Counted from the stretch's first letter, positions 1 through 12,042 are shown. The stretch: DNA of 64,000 nucleotides from Diphasiastrum complanatum (GCA_029204225.1 CM055093.1:35166525-35230524); one strand, 5' to 3'. A program made the numbers and translations. The notes: generated by a model from the sequence alone, not told the origin.

Positions 1-281
1 AAGAAAGTTGAAATTGACTAGGATCATTTTTCCCTAACCTTTAACATCGTAGGCTAGTCCTAATTCCTATCTAATACTACTACCTAATATCTAACTCCTA
101 TCACTAATCACCTAATACCTAACACCTATCTAATATAATCTATTGTCATTCAAATTTCACTCCCCAACCTTGAACCTACTTACTACTTACTAAGAATTTC
201 TAGTTTCTAACTTCTAACACACTCCCTCCTCTCTCAAGCCTCACACTTTTAAAGTCTAGATTATTAGTAATGAAATTATGA
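1..281. repeat. AT-rich low-complexity stretch (CTAATAC-like words)
   Basis: The stretch is built from degenerate CTAATAC, CCTAAC and CTATC words with no open reading frame and no recognisable gene. It grades into the CT-rich stretch that follows. I see no coding or regulatory signal in it. Confidence 0.5.
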
Positions 282-641
<360 letters not shown>

Positions 642-730
642 AAAAACTCGTTTTGGAGACCCCCGGGCCAAGCCGCGAAGAAGGCAAATTTTTTTATAGA
701 CAACGGTTCCGAACCGCGATTCGAGCAAAC

Positions 731-2200
731 ATTGCAACCTACTGCATGACACTTGTTGATGACCCCACAAGAAAAGTGTGGGTTGATTTTTCAAGGTAAA
801 GCTTTGATACATTGAAGTATCCCAAGCAATTCAAGTCCGTGGTGAAGAATCAAATTGGCAAGAAGATAAAGGTCCTAGGATTGATTGGACAAGGGTGGTG
901 AGTACACCTACGATGACTTTGTAAGTTTTGCAACAAAAACATATAAATAGTTAATTTGGTGTCACACATATGCCACAAAATGGAGTAGTTGAATGCAATA
1001 ATATCACATTTGTTGAATGTACTACAAGCATGCCGAAACTAAAAAGAGTTGCCTAACATGTTATGGGCAGAGGTGGTGAACATTTTAGTATGTCTATGAA
1101 TCGGACTCCAACGAAGGCAAGACACTTGAGGAGGCATATATCAACATCAATGTATAAGGGTATTCAGATCCATAGCATAGACACACCTACCCAAGGATTA
1201 AGGAAATTTTTTGACTCTATGGTGGTCACATGTCTCTTCTCGGGATACAGTCATGAGGAGAAAGCTTATAGGCTATAAAACATGTAGAATAGGAAGCTTG
1301 TTATGAGTAGGGACGTGATCTGTTGTTCTAAAGAATCATGATTAAAAAGGTTTTAAATCGGGTTTAATTAATTCGAATAGATCTTTGATCCTAAATTTTG
1401 GCAAAATCTTAAGGTGCATGCAATACATTGTATACTGAACAATACACAAGCAACTATCATCACAATTAGTATTCAATTCAGGCTAAATTCTAGTTCAAAT
1501 AAGCTCCAATCATTTATGAATTTATGTCAAATTATTGATATCTTGTTAAAAAAACCCTACACCATACTAATTTTTGGAAAAGTCCATTGAATTTTTTTCT
1601 ATTTGAATTTGCTCAATTCAAAACTCTGAATTTTTTTAGAATCGATTTGAATTGACTTGTTTCAAATTTTTTGGGAACTATGATGTGGTCTTTGATGAAG
1701 ATAACGCCCAAGATGAAATACAAAGAAGAAAGGCCATGGTCTCTTGTTATTGAAGAGAAAAGTTTCAAGAGAAGAAGAAAAGAGCAACAAGAGCCAACTC
1801 AAGAAAAAGACCAAGCATCAAAGAAAAGGAAAATGATGCCAGCTCCTTGGGATACTTAGACACCACCTTCGTCACCAATAAAGAAATTGCCAAGGTTGAA
1901 CTGTGAAACAAATAATAGGAGTAGGAATAGGTGAGCATTGAGCAAGAATCCCAAGTCAAAAAAAGAAGCAACTAGAGAGTTCTGACACAAATTGTGCTTT
2001 CATGAGTATGACTTTGGATACCCACACATTTGAAGATGCTGAAAAAGAGAAACTTTGTTATAACTCTATAATGAAGAAAGAGACTTGGGACTTAAAGACC
2101 ACTCGAGGGCAAAAACCCCATAGGATGCAAGTGGGCTCAAAAGACCAAACTCGATTTGAAACACATGAACTAATCTTTAGCAATGTAGAAGATTAGCTTC
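731..2200 (+). pseudogene. Decayed Ty1/Copia polyprotein relic (integrase to start of RT)
   Basis: Fragments of a Copia polyprotein can be followed in several frames. From about 731 there is an integrase-core stretch (YCMTLVDDPTRKVW, then a GKKIKVL motif). From about 960 comes the PQNGVVE region. Around 1250-1320 there is a late integrase piece (GYSHEEKAYRL, then SRDV). From about 1690 the linker (VFDEDNAQ) appears, and near 2050-2140 the first RT motifs (SIMKKETWDL, then IGCKW). Every segment has stops and frameshifts and no LTRs were found, so this is an old dead copy. About 330 bp of AT-rich DNA (1336-1670) with GAATC/GATTT words interrupts it and may be a separate small insertion. Confidence 0.7.
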
Positions 2201-4328
2201 TTGTATTCATAAATTCCAATGTCCATTCCACACTTGAAGCCAAAAGTAGCAATGTGAAACCATCATAGGAGAGGATTCAAAGAGGTGGTAAGCATGCTTA
2301 TTCATTAAGGGATTTTGAAGTGAAGCAGACAACCTTGTAACAAGCATTAATCCTTGGTCCAAGGCTTGCCTATGATAAAGCTAATTGAAGATTTTTTAAT
2401 GAGTTGAAGATTTCTATTTGTCAACTAGAAAGTGAGTCCTAGGCTTTGGTTCAAGGTTTCTTGAAATGTCATTGAGGTTCTTGATGACTTCTCAATGCAC
2501 CTGAAGGTTCACAATATTTAGTTTGAAGAATGGAAGTGATTACCCCTGATGTACATGATATTGCTAAAAAGTGTCTCAAAACTTCATTTTAAAGTGAAAG
2601 GTTTTGTGTGCCATTTTGTTTAAAATTTGAAGTGTCTTGAATTTTATTTGAGGAACTAAAATCTTGCAAAGATTTCAAAGTGAAGAGATGATCCAATGCT
2701 TCTATAGAACCTGTAGTAGAAAAATTTAGAACTTTTATGAATGGTTCAAGCACTTCAATGAAAGCTTTAAACTTTTATTAGAATGGTTGAACCATTCATT
2801 CAAAGTTTACACCTATTTCTTGAAAATTGGAGGTATGCAACTATTTGTTGGTGGTAGTTTGTTAGTGATTGCACGTGGCGAACATAGTGAGCATTATTTT
2901 CATTATCAACAAGGGCACCGCGATTTAGAATCGCGTTTCGGGTTTTTCAAAGAATCGTGCAGAATCGATTTTTTTTTTTGAAATTTTTTTAGGCAATATG
3001 GGTATTAGATGAAAGCTCTGATTGAGAGCATTATGACTGTGTAGTTTGCCGACTGTTTTGGGTGCAGGATGGTCCAGTTTAGGTGTATTAACTCCCAGGC
3101 TCTCTGATTCTCCCTCTCCCTCCCAGGCCCGAAATGCACAAATATTATTCATTAATGCCTCTAGGAAAACTGTGAGCTGTAATTAAGTGTTTAAGTCTAA
3201 TGCAACACTGTTGCAAGTATTTTGTATGTTTTTCCATGTGCACCTGAACCATTTGTTGCTACGAGTGGTTCTAAACAAGGGGACAAACTACAAGATACTT
3301 TGAACACAATTCTTATCCTAAGAATCATATGCTTCCCGATAAAGCTAGGATCGATATTGGAGTCCACATTTCTATTTAATGGTCATTTGAATTTAATCCA
3401 TGTGGAAGAGTACTTACACAATTTCCAAATGGAAGATTTGATCTATGGAGCAAATAATATGGTCAATGTTGTTTTTGGACTCCAACGGTAATAAAGTTTG
3501 ATGCTACCTAGTATATCCAATGTTGTTGTCATTGGACATTGTAGACATATCTATTATTTCTCGGAGACAATTCCTAGGGGAAACTTACAAGAAGAGTTTT
3601 GCTTTTTAAGTATTCATCCCGATTCCCAATACAAGCATTACCAGACATGAACTCTTTAACTACTTTAAGGGAAAAAATGGGGAAGTACCCTGGGGTTGCT
3701 ATGTGCTGGTAATTTTGAACAATAATAAAAATTATCTTTTGGAGAGGGAATTATATCACTCAGATTGATTTAAGGGGCTCAAAATCAGGTGGAAGGACTC
3801 AGAGAGGCTTTGTAGATAAATATTAGACTAGTGTCAGAATAATTGGTTGTTAATTAGTTACTACAGGATACCCATTGGAATTGGACATCTTTTGCCTCAT
3901 TTTGACATATAAGATTTGGAGAATGCTCCTTCCTCCTATGAGCTTAGAGAATCTGAGGTTAATATGCAAACCAACACAATAAGATTCAGCCATGATCTAA
4001 TTTTAGGCCTTATCTAGCGATTTGGCATGTCAAACTTATGATTTCAATAATGGTATTATGATAATGTACTGTATTTATGGCATTTGTCTTGAATCTTGAT
4101 TCTTTACTTTATGCATATCATGATTGGTTGCATTTGTCATTTAATCTATTGATTATGAATCGAATTAGAAAAGAAGAATTGGGGAACAGCCCATCTTTTC
4201 CTTATTTCAGATTTTCAGATAAGGATAATAAGGTCTGAAGCTTCAGAATGGTTTTCTTTGAAATCTAATGCACATCTTCATCTGATATCATTGAAAGATT
4301 TTTTTTTCCCATTGGTTGTTTTTTGCAG
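2201..4328. other. Non-coding AT-rich DNA upstream of the first visible NHX exon
   Basis: Apart from the repeat piece at 2917-3095 I find no exon, RNA gene or recognisable element here. The exon that should precede 4329 in NHX genes (the segment before the VGLLSAYIIKK motif) was not found, so this is probably intron sequence. The short ORFs lack any recognisable similarity. Confidence 0.5.
2917..3095 (+). repeat. Truncated palindromic-word element, core shared with 7640 and 35750
   Basis: It starts with GATTTAGAATCGCG and further GAATCG words, passes a T-rich tract, then enters a core beginning GGCAATATGGGTATTAGATG and ending near GGTCCAGTTTAGGTG. The same core follows a GAATCGCG-word array at about 35668-35850, and a diverged form occurs inside the element at 7481-8259. 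No right-hand word array is visible, so this copy is truncated. Confidence 0.65.
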
Positions 4329-4375
4329 GTCGGCCTTTTGAGTGCTTACATTATTAAGAAACTTTATTTTGGAAG
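4329..4375 (+). CDS. NHX: NHX-type vacuolar Na+/H+ antiporter, exon a
   Basis: This 47-bp exon lies between a TTTTGCAG acceptor and a GTAAG donor and encodes VGLLSAYIIKKLYFG plus two bases of an Arg codon. The motif is diagnostic of NHX Na+(K+)/H+ exchangers (CPA1 family), which move cytosolic Na+ or K+ into the vacuole or endosomes in exchange for protons. The split Arg codon is completed exactly by the next exon. Earlier exons with the N-terminal membrane segments and the amiloride-binding motif are not visible; they must lie upstream of the window or be missed. Identification rests on recognised conserved motifs and phase, not on alignment. Confidence 0.93.
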
Positions 4376-5424
4376 GTAAGGCATTTATGTCAATTTCTGC
4401 ACGCTACCTTCTTTTAAAGTGTCAGATAGCATTATAGAGATGGATTTTATGTAACAGCTCTTAGGTTTGGAAATTCCTTGATTTGGCTTTTGGTTACTGT
4501 GGACATTTATGATTACAATTTCCATGGTTACGCTGGAAAAGCAGATCTTGGATAGTTTGATCATGCTTTTTGGAATCATCTTCAAGAACCAACACCTATT
4601 GCGGATCATGTATAAGTTTCAATCTAAGTTCAGAGGGCAGGAGTCAAATATACAAAATTTGTATAGTGCAGCTACCTTCAGAAAGGAGCTGTCAACCTAT
4701 ACAAGGACTCAGGAGTAAACTAGGAATCGAAGCCGGGTGAATTCTATTAAGTGTAACAGCTAATGAAATAAAATGCACCATCCTACCCATTGGTCAATGT
4801 CTACAAGTATGTGAAACTACTATTTATCAAGTCGTGATGGACACAGGTCTTGGTTTATAGTTTATACTTATAGCGATTGATCAGGTGAAGCATATCACGG
4901 AACTTGGAAGTCATGAAGGGATGCAGACGACAAATCAAGAATGATTGGAATGACAGACAAGTCAATCTCTTTATGGATGTGCAAGTTTTTTAAGAAAACT
5001 TGTATTCTGGAATGCCTAGTTTTTCTAGAGCTTTGAAAGTTGAAAATCCGATAGTCCTTCCATGTTTTGGTGCTTAATTCCACTGGTGCCTGGTTAAGTG
5101 TGCCACAATTCATGCATTCAGATGACATCTACCCCTAGAAAGATGTTGGTACACAGAACCATAATTAAGCTGGTCTTGTTCTTGTAATATAAGATTGTGC
5201 TTCCAAGTGTCTTCCACCTATGAATTTTAAATCCTGCACTCTAGCAAGCCAGGCTTTGAAAATACCGTCATTCACTTATTTCCATGCAGAAGATGGTGAC
5301 CACGTAGACCAATTTAGTTATCTATAATTTTAGAAATTTTAAAAGCATATGGAGAGATTAGATATAAGCTTAAGCTCTTTGAGATTGCTCGTTTTATCTG
5401 AAATTTGATGATTTTGGCTTGCAG

Positions 5425-5491
5425 GCACTCCACTGATCGAGAAATTGCTCTAATGGCTTTAATGGCCTACCTTTCCTATACGTTGGCGGAG
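5425..5491 (+). CDS. NHX: NHX antiporter, exon b
   Basis: The exon has a GGCTTGCAG acceptor and a GTAAAT donor and is 67 bp. One base completes the Arg of the previous exon; then come 22 codons, HSTDREIALMALMAYLSYTLAE, which match the strongly conserved HSTDRE..LM.LMAYLSY.LAE segment of plant NHX proteins (a loop plus a membrane helix). It ends in phase 0. The preceding intron is 1049 bp. Confidence 0.95.
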
Positions 5492-5864
5492 GTAAATCTT
5501 ATTGCATGCTGCTAAGATGTTGAAAGAAGTACCGCATTCTGTATCTAAACTTCTTTGCATTATGTATCTTGGTCAGCAAATAAATGTGATGTGGCTGTGC
5601 TGAGAAGTTTTTACACCATAGCAGGGCAGCCGTATATATGAGTTTAGAAGTTGGGGATTTTTTCAGAAGACTAAGAACAGGCTATAGTAAGGTGGTATGC
5701 CATCTGTCTTGGAATACAAGAAACTATACATTTACTGCCAGATAATAAAATTATAAATGATAATGTGACAGAAGACCAGCTTGCTATTTATTTGACATGT
5801 TGAAACTTGACAGCAAGCATGCTTGTAGATCTTTTGAAAGTACGTAAATTTGCACATCCACACA

Positions 5865-6140
5865 TCTGTGATAGATTATGTCATGTGAGATAATTGTACG
5901 ATGGTATATTTATGTACAGCGTGCAGTGTGTCTAAGCATACACACATGTATGCATCCACAAACCCAACTTAAGCGAGCATATGGCTTGGACATCATTTGT
6001 TTAAAGTCTGCTCATCTGTGATAGAGCACGTGCGCATGTGAATTGCACTCACATGCTTGTGTGTGTAAGATAGTTCTATGAAGGTATATGGAGTGTGCAC
6101 TGTGTCTAACTAAGCATGCACACATTTATGTACCCACATA
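5865..6140 (+). repeat. Diverged tandem duplication
   Basis: The segment 5865-5960 (GTGATAGATTATG ... GTGTCTAAGCATACACACATGTATGCATCCACA, read in parts) is repeated in diverged form at about 6018-6140, with the same order of GTGATAGA, AAGGTATAT, GTGTCTAA, GCATGCACACATTTATGTACCCACA. The repeat distance is roughly 150-165 bp. The stretch is rich in CACATG and GTGTGT words. It has no coding potential. Confidence 0.55.
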
Positions 6141-6748
6141 CACACGCGACACGTGTATGGCTGTTACCTGTGTTCTTTGAATCTTTGTTTGTGTTTAAGT
6201 TGCCAAATGTATCCATACCATGCAGCCCCCTAAACACACACAGATGTGCACGTGCGTGCACGTCTGTGGATTCTACACATATTTTGTGTTAAGTTGGATA
6301 CCTGCATGTCTGTGGCTTCTACACGAGTACTTTGAAATCTAGATTTCTGTTCAGCTGGCTACAGGTATCCGCACTATGAGTAAACTGTAGAAATAAGACC
6401 TTTTTAGATTAGCAATAGATATGGTAAATGTGATGAGCTTAACTTCATTAGAAAACTTTGTCTATTTGATTGTATTTTTTCTAGCAGCTTTCCAAAAGTT
6501 GTATGAAACGAGAATCTTCTGGTACAACATGCATGAAAATATAATAATTGCAAATAATAACAAAATAGATACATTTTTAGAATTATTTTAGTCTTGCAAA
6601 GTGTTGGCCGTAAATTAGCATTTTCACTGGCACATCGAAGCTAAATTAATAATTACGTCTATGCCTATAGTGATTTTGCAAATTTTTAAATCAGGGCATG
6701 GAATCTGTGAATGTGCATGACACTGATCCCTTGTGTTGTACATTTGAT

Positions 6749-6928
6749 CTTAGAAGCCCGTTCCGACCAAAATGGGTCGGAACGATATTGATATACATTT
6801 CTTATTTTAATTATTTATCTTAATTAAATCCTTTGTTAAAAAGAGATTTTTTTATTTTATTTTTTTGGGCTTCGTTCCGGAACGGAATGCGTTTTGGAAC
6901 GCGTTCCGTTCCGGAAATGGCAACTAAG
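6749..6928. mobile_element. Small hAT-type MITE, TIR CTTAG, 8-bp TSD CATTTGAT
   Basis: This 180-bp element is flanked by a perfect 8-bp duplication, CATTTGAT (6741-6748 and 6929-6936). Its ends are inverted: CTTAGAAGCCCGTTCC on the left and the complement of GGAAATGGCAACTAAG on the right. Inside are words of the type CGTTCCGGAACG and GGAACGCGTTCC around an A/T-rich middle. An 8-bp duplication with short TIRs is the hAT signature. It encodes nothing and must be mobilised in trans. Confidence 0.85.
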
Positions 6929-7480
6929 CATTTGATATTGATCACCTCATTTTCTTAATGTGAACTGTGAAATATTGCTTAAACCACTCGTTATGTTGAA
7001 TATGTATTTCATCTACTAAAAATACATTTCGCTGGTCCCTCGTGTTGTAACTTGTAAGGCCGATTGTTGCTTATGTTTTAATATGAAATACTGTTCTGAC
7101 TCCTTGTTTTGTTAGATACATACTTCTATTCTCAGCTACTAAAGAGGCTTGAATTCAAAAGTTAGTTTTCATATTTCTGGGGCAAAAATTGGCATTTTGA
7201 TACATCAAGATGATTCTAAGTCATGGTTTGTCAGCTCAGGAGGTACATAACACTTGAATCTTTGCAGGGAATGGCTGCAAGCTCATCAAAATTTGAGGCT
7301 TTACATGACTATAAAGTTGGGGAACATCAAGTGATAGAATCAAGGCATGAATTAAACTATGGCAAAATTAAAAAAAAAAAACAGTCGATTAGGCACGTGT
7401 TATGTGTGAGTTTGTGCTCACACTAGCCAAAAATCCACTCTTTGCTAGTAGAATTGGCTATGTAGGTGATATGTGCACCA

Positions 7481-8259
7481 CATAGTGGCACGTGGTACCG
7501 CCATTATGGTACCGCGGTACCATAATGGTGGTACTGCGGTTATGGTGCCGCCCAAAAATCCGTGGTACCAGGGTGGTACCATTTTTTAATATTTTTTTTA
7601 AAAAAAAAAATTATTTAATTTTTTTTATAAATTTTAGTGGGCAATATGGGTATCAGCTTGAAGCTCTTGACGAGAGTAGTGCATTTATGCAGGTTGCCGG
7701 TGCTTTCAGCTACAAAATGTGTTAAAGACAACTAAATAATGCACCTCTCAGTTTAGTAGTCACTATTTAACCGTGAGCTCAGATTTGTAAGGCCCCCGTT
7801 ATGAGGAGAAGCCACGGTTGTTAGTATAGGGTCTATTATGAGACCATGATGGTTATGAGATGGCTAGATTACAGTTTTCATATAGCAGCAAGTCTTGGGG
7901 GGTCCGAGGGGCTCTGCGGCGGGGTCCGGGGGCTGCTGGTAGACCCCGGCCCCGACGGTACGACCTCTTCATGATTTGGCCTTCCGACTCCCTGAGCGAA
8001 AACACACTTTTTGGTGTTTTGCATCCCCTTGGTCCTTTGGCTGTTCGCTCTCGTCAGAACCGGCAACTTGCTTAAATGCACTACTCTCGTCAAGAGCTTC
8101 AAGCTAATACCCATATTGCCCACTAAATTATTATTCTTATTATTTTTTTTAAAACTTAAAAGAAAAAATATTTTAAAAAAAATTATATATTATGGTACCG
8201 CGGATCATCATGGATCCGCGGTACCGGGATCTGCGGATCCTGGTACCGCTGGATCTATG
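7481..8259. mobile_element. Foldback-like non-autonomous hAT element with GGTACC arrays, TSD GTGCACCA
   Basis: This 779-bp element is bounded by CATAG and CTATG and by a perfect 8-bp duplication GTGCACCA (7473-7480, 8260-8267). Both ends carry arrays of GGTACC, CCGCGG and GGATCC words next to A/T tracts. Internally, a segment of about 65 bp beginning GTGGGCAATATGGGTAT (about 7638-7703) recurs in inverted orientation at about 8062-8127, so the whole element can fold back. The GC-rich centre (7895-7965) differs from both arms. The ends match those of the large hAT copies A-C downstream, which could be the source of transposase for this element. Confidence 0.88.
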
Positions 8260-8379
8260 GTGCACCATTACAATAAGGAATCCTACAATGCTATGGAGGA
8301 TATAGGCTTGGATATTTCTAAAAGATTGCATGATTAGAGTCGATGAATATTATGACTAGTAGTTAAGTCAAGTAAAATT

Positions 8380-8450
8380 GTGGCATCAGAGATTTGCATA
8401 TTCAAAGTACAAGAAATCTAGTAGAAAGGGGAAACATGGTGATTGGATTT
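8380..8450 (+). pseudogene. Possible scrap of a Copia pre-integrase domain
   Basis: A reading beginning KLWHQRFAYSKYK resembles the LWH.R.GH.N start of the GAG-pre-integrase domain of Copia polyproteins, but the reading stops after about 25 codons and the rest cannot be followed. The match is short, so this is a tentative call. Confidence 0.3.
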
Positions 8451-10917
8451 AATAAATGCATTCTTAATAATCAAGACCTCGACAAGGGTTGCATGGATAA
8501 GTTTCTTCATTGAAAGTTGCAACGTAGAAATAGACAGCACTTTCTTGGGCATTTGGAGGTCTTTTTTGTCTTTGATGAGTTTGATCTATCATCATCTTCC
8601 TTTCTAGTTATTTGCAACGATTGATCCGGCTTCCTCTTCCTCTTCTAGCTATACTTTATCTTTTCTATGTAGATGACTACTTTGTCGAAGATCCACCCCC
8701 TTTAGTGATCTACTAGCAGGTCTTATTTGTTAGCTTCTTCACTTTATGTGACAAATCTATCAATGGTCCACTCCACAGAAGGTATTTTTTCTAGCAGTTT
8801 GTAGTTGGGAGGATGTTTTGCTCATTTTCCTCACTATCAATCGAGTTGAGGACAATTTGCATTCCATTATCAATCGAGATGCATTTCGGGGGTCATCTTC
8901 ATCCATGAGTACCCTTTGGCATGTGTTGAATAGACATGAGGAAAAAATAGCAATGACACAAGAGGATGTTGTGCACTAGAATGTAGAACTAGTGCAATCA
9001 GAGATAGTAGTAATAAATGAAGAAAGGCCACAAGTAGAAGGTAACAAGAATGAGATTCTTCAATAGGAAGAGGTGATCCTTTCGACTCAATAGGATGATC
9101 ATGTAAAGGAGAACACGGACAAGCCTCAAACATCAAATGAGATTCTAGTCTAGTTGAGAACGGATTTGCATCGTTTTCATAATTCAAAATTGCTTAGCGT
9201 GGAGCTTGTGGCTAGTTACATGTCAAAAGTGGCCAATATGCATGTAGAAGAAAAGAGCCATTCTATAATTAGATGCATCAACAAGAAGAGAAGATAATAA
9301 ACCCAAAGGCATAATTGAAGCAGAAATAGCAATTATGGAGTACATTTATTTTTCTTCCAAACAATCGATTCAATGCCAATTACTTGCGTCAACCCTTGAT
9401 AGACTGCATTTGTTTATTACAAGAGTTGGGAGTATATCAAGTAATAGTTGTTGTTAATGTGTTAAGTCAATCATTTGTTTTATGGATATTCATGACCTTT
9501 GTACATAATCTCTACATGAATAACACAGTAGTATAACTTTGTATTTAAAATAGCTCGTGTAACTCACTAAAATTTGTGGGGGCCAAAAACATTTAGGCTA
9601 TTGTTAAGGGTCGACTTTATGAAGCTGATTATAAAAACGTTTAGTTTTGAGTTTCAAAGAATAACAACCTTTAGTTTCATTTTGAAACATTAGTCACAAG
9701 GAGGATGGATATGTGGGTGAGATTTGAGCGTTGAGATTTGAGAGTAGAGAGGAATATGCTCCAATGTACTTGGAAGGATCATATGGAGTAGGCTAATACC
9801 ATTTTGTGTAGCACAGTTTTGTTGTATTAGGTACAATCTAATAATTATATTGTGATTTAGATATTTGTTCTTTGTTTGATTCAATGGCACTATTAGTATT
9901 ATTGTTGAATGTCATTATTTGTTATTTTCACAATCTGCAGGTGTGTATATGAGTTAAATTTGTTGATATTATGCAGTTTTGGTTACTTTCACATTAGTAG
10001 AAAATTACTTGGTTGAATAACCCATTAATCTGATAACATGTAAAAAAGTCCCAATGGGAAAGTGTTAGCTCTAATCAATAGATCTATTTTGATCATAGAA
10101 TTAGCTTGACAACATTTAGCGATAGGTCGCTTCCAAGGAACACCTTGGGAAGATAGGGTTTTGCACAATTTGTACCATGGCATGGGGGAGGTTGAAATAG
10201 AGGAGACTTTTGTCTTCCAGTGCTAGATATATGAGATCAGGGGGAGATATCAGTGCTTCTTTTAAGACTAGCCAGTTACACTATGTTCCCTGGTAGCATA
10301 CGTGGACCAGAGATGTATTGCCTTGATGCGAGATGTTATGCTTGAGAAGTGAAACAACATTGTGACTAGAGATAGCCAAGACAGCCTACACGTCCATCTA
10401 CCTTACACACCATGCATTAACACATGTCTACTTGGACACATCACATGCACGCATCACAACGTACACACCACGGATGTTCACCATCTGTAGTTTGTTTAAA
10501 ATGTCTAATTTTGATTCTAGTTTGCTTTTTTTTTCATAAATTTGGTATTACTGATAGTTTGGAGTATTTCAAATCTCTTTCTTCTCCTTTCCTTTTTATT
10601 CTGCCTTCTATTACTGAGGGTCCTGGTGCACCCTCAGCCCCCTCACCCCCATTACAACGTTCCTCATATCTCTACCCTTTGATATTAGTTGATGGTTTAC
10701 TCTATTGAGTTTAGCAAAGCTACGAGACACTATTGTTGGCTGGTCACATCATAGCTTTACTGTCAATTTCTATTATATTGCTACCCTCGTCAGTCTTAGT
10801 TTATTTTTATATTGAAGACGTTCCCTATGAAAAGACATCAAATTTAGTTTATTCATCCTATGAAACACATTCAAATTATACTTTATAGGCTTAATTTACA
10901 ACCGAAAAAACATCAGT

Positions 10918-10936
10918 CTCTGTCTCTCTGTCTCTC

Positions 10937-11005
<69 letters not shown>

Positions 11006-11018
11006 CACACACACACAT
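10918..11018. repeat. Compound microsatellite (CT)n(CA)n
   Basis: A (CT)n run passes directly into (CA)n, with the right flank ATTGTGTTGCC. Another (CT)n(CA)n locus with the same right flank lies about 270 bp downstream, which suggests that the two derive from one duplicated unit rather than from independent slippage. Confidence 0.9.
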
Positions 11019-11195
11019 TGTGTTGCCCATTGTTTTATTTTCAATATCTACTCTTCTTATATAGCTAGATCTTTGGTTCTCACTTAAGAGTCCATTCAGT
11101 TTCTTTTTGAACTCATCAGATGCTTAGAGACTAGTTTTTCCCATTATATGTTTATTTTTGGAGACATATTTTTATGCTTCTACTCAACATGTACT

Positions 11196-11201
<6 letters not shown>

Positions 11202-11291
<90 letters not shown>
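11202..11291. repeat. Second (CT)n(CA)n microsatellite with the same right flank
   Basis: About 29 CT units are followed by about 14 CA units and then ATTGTGTTGCC, the same junction and flank as at 10918-11018. Frames across it encode only Ser-Leu and Thr-His repeats. Confidence 0.9.
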
Positions 11292-11510
11292 TGTGTTGCC
11301 ATAACCACCTCAATTTTATGACTACTTTGAAGCTCTCTAACAGTTCCTTTCTTTGTCCTATGCCCTAAAATCTACAATTTTTTGTAAAGCAAAGGGTTTT
11401 TGAGAGTTGAATGAGCTTTGTAGGAAAATGTATCCAACAATACTATCAACTTATACACATGTATGATGTGCTTGGAAGGTGAATTCATTTCGTTGTTTGA
11501 ATTTTTGCAG

Positions 11511-11611
11511 CTCTTCTATTTGAGCGGGATTCTCACTGTGTTTTTTTGTGGAATTGTGATGTCGCACTATACATGGCACAATGTGACAGAAAGCTCAAGG
11601 GTTACATCCAA
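11511..11611 (+). CDS. NHX: NHX antiporter, exon c
   Basis: The 101-bp exon has a TTTTTGCAG acceptor and a GTAAGT donor. It encodes LFYLSGILTVFFCGIVMSHY followed by TWHNVTESSRVTS and two bases of a Lys codon. FFCGIVMSHYTWHN is a hallmark of plant NHX proteins and covers a conserved membrane-embedded segment of the transport domain. It enters in phase 0 and leaves after two bases, matching the next exon. Confidence 0.96.
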
Positions 11612-11935
11612 GTAAGTGTGGTCTGCTTCAATGAACTCCATAATGGTAAAGATTGCATGCCATTTTTGTTATCTTAGGGTACTACCTTTGACTTAGCATT
11701 GATATATATATATGTTTCTTGTAGAGATGCAACCTTCGAATGAGATGTAATGAATGATGATAAAAGTCATGTTTTTTTTTGGCTTGTCTACTCTTTCTTT
11801 TATATATACTTTTATTCTCTTTGTGGAGGTTTTTTCTTTGCCAACAGTTGGATCAAATAAAAGAGTAATTTGATATTTCATAGGCTGCACAATTTGTGTT
11901 GAATAAAAAATGACTTGTTTGAATTGATCTTTCAG

Positions 11936-12037
11936 ACATACATTTGCAACAATGTCTTTTATTGCGGAAACATTTATTTTCCTTTATGTGGGTATGGATC
12001 TTCTGGATGTTGATAAGTGGGCCCTAGCTAAACGCAG
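11936..12037 (+). CDS. NHX: NHX antiporter, exon d (GC donor)
   Basis: This 102-bp exon follows a short 324-bp intron (acceptor TTTCAG). The first base completes Lys; then comes HTFATMSFIAETFIFLYVGM followed by DLLDVDKWALAKR and two further bases. The SF.AETFIFLYVGMD motif is typical of NHX. The exon must end at CGCAG before GCAAGT, so the intron has a GC donor rather than GT. Only this junction keeps the next exon in frame (AG plus T gives Ser); the nearby GT gives a wrong phase. Confidence 0.94.
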
Positions 12038-12042
12038 GCAAG
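12038..12042 (+). promoter_or_regulatory. Non-canonical GC-AG 5' splice site
   Basis: The intron begins GCAAG after an exon ending CAG. The match to the rest of the U1 consensus (CAG before, AAGT after) is strong, as is usual for functional GC-AG introns. The intron ends at TTTTGTAG (12883). Phase across the junction supports the call; cDNA would be decisive. Confidence 0.8.

Larger units (their letters stand above)
5492..11510 (+). other. NHX intron of 6.0 kb, transposon-rich
   Basis: The intron runs from the GTAAAT donor to a TTTTTGCAG acceptor. It contains a diverged tandem duplication (5865-6140), two small hAT-type elements (6749-6928, 7481-8259), a possible Copia scrap near 8380-8450 and two CT/CA microsatellites (10918-11018, 11202-11291). 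The stretches 8460-10900 and 11300-11500 hold only short ORFs with many stops. Within 8900-9300 a - strand ORF and a + strand stop-ridden reading exist, neither of which I recognise. Confidence 0.8.

Noticed and set aside
3222-3491. 89-codon + strand ORF upstream of the first visible NHX exon
   Set aside because: It does not contain any NHX motif and has no recognisable similarity. It sits in probable intron DNA.
8870-9187. 105-codon - strand ORF in the NHX intron
   Set aside because: No recognisable family, no conserved neighbour, and the opposite strand has an equally long stop-interrupted reading. Probably chance or very decayed.
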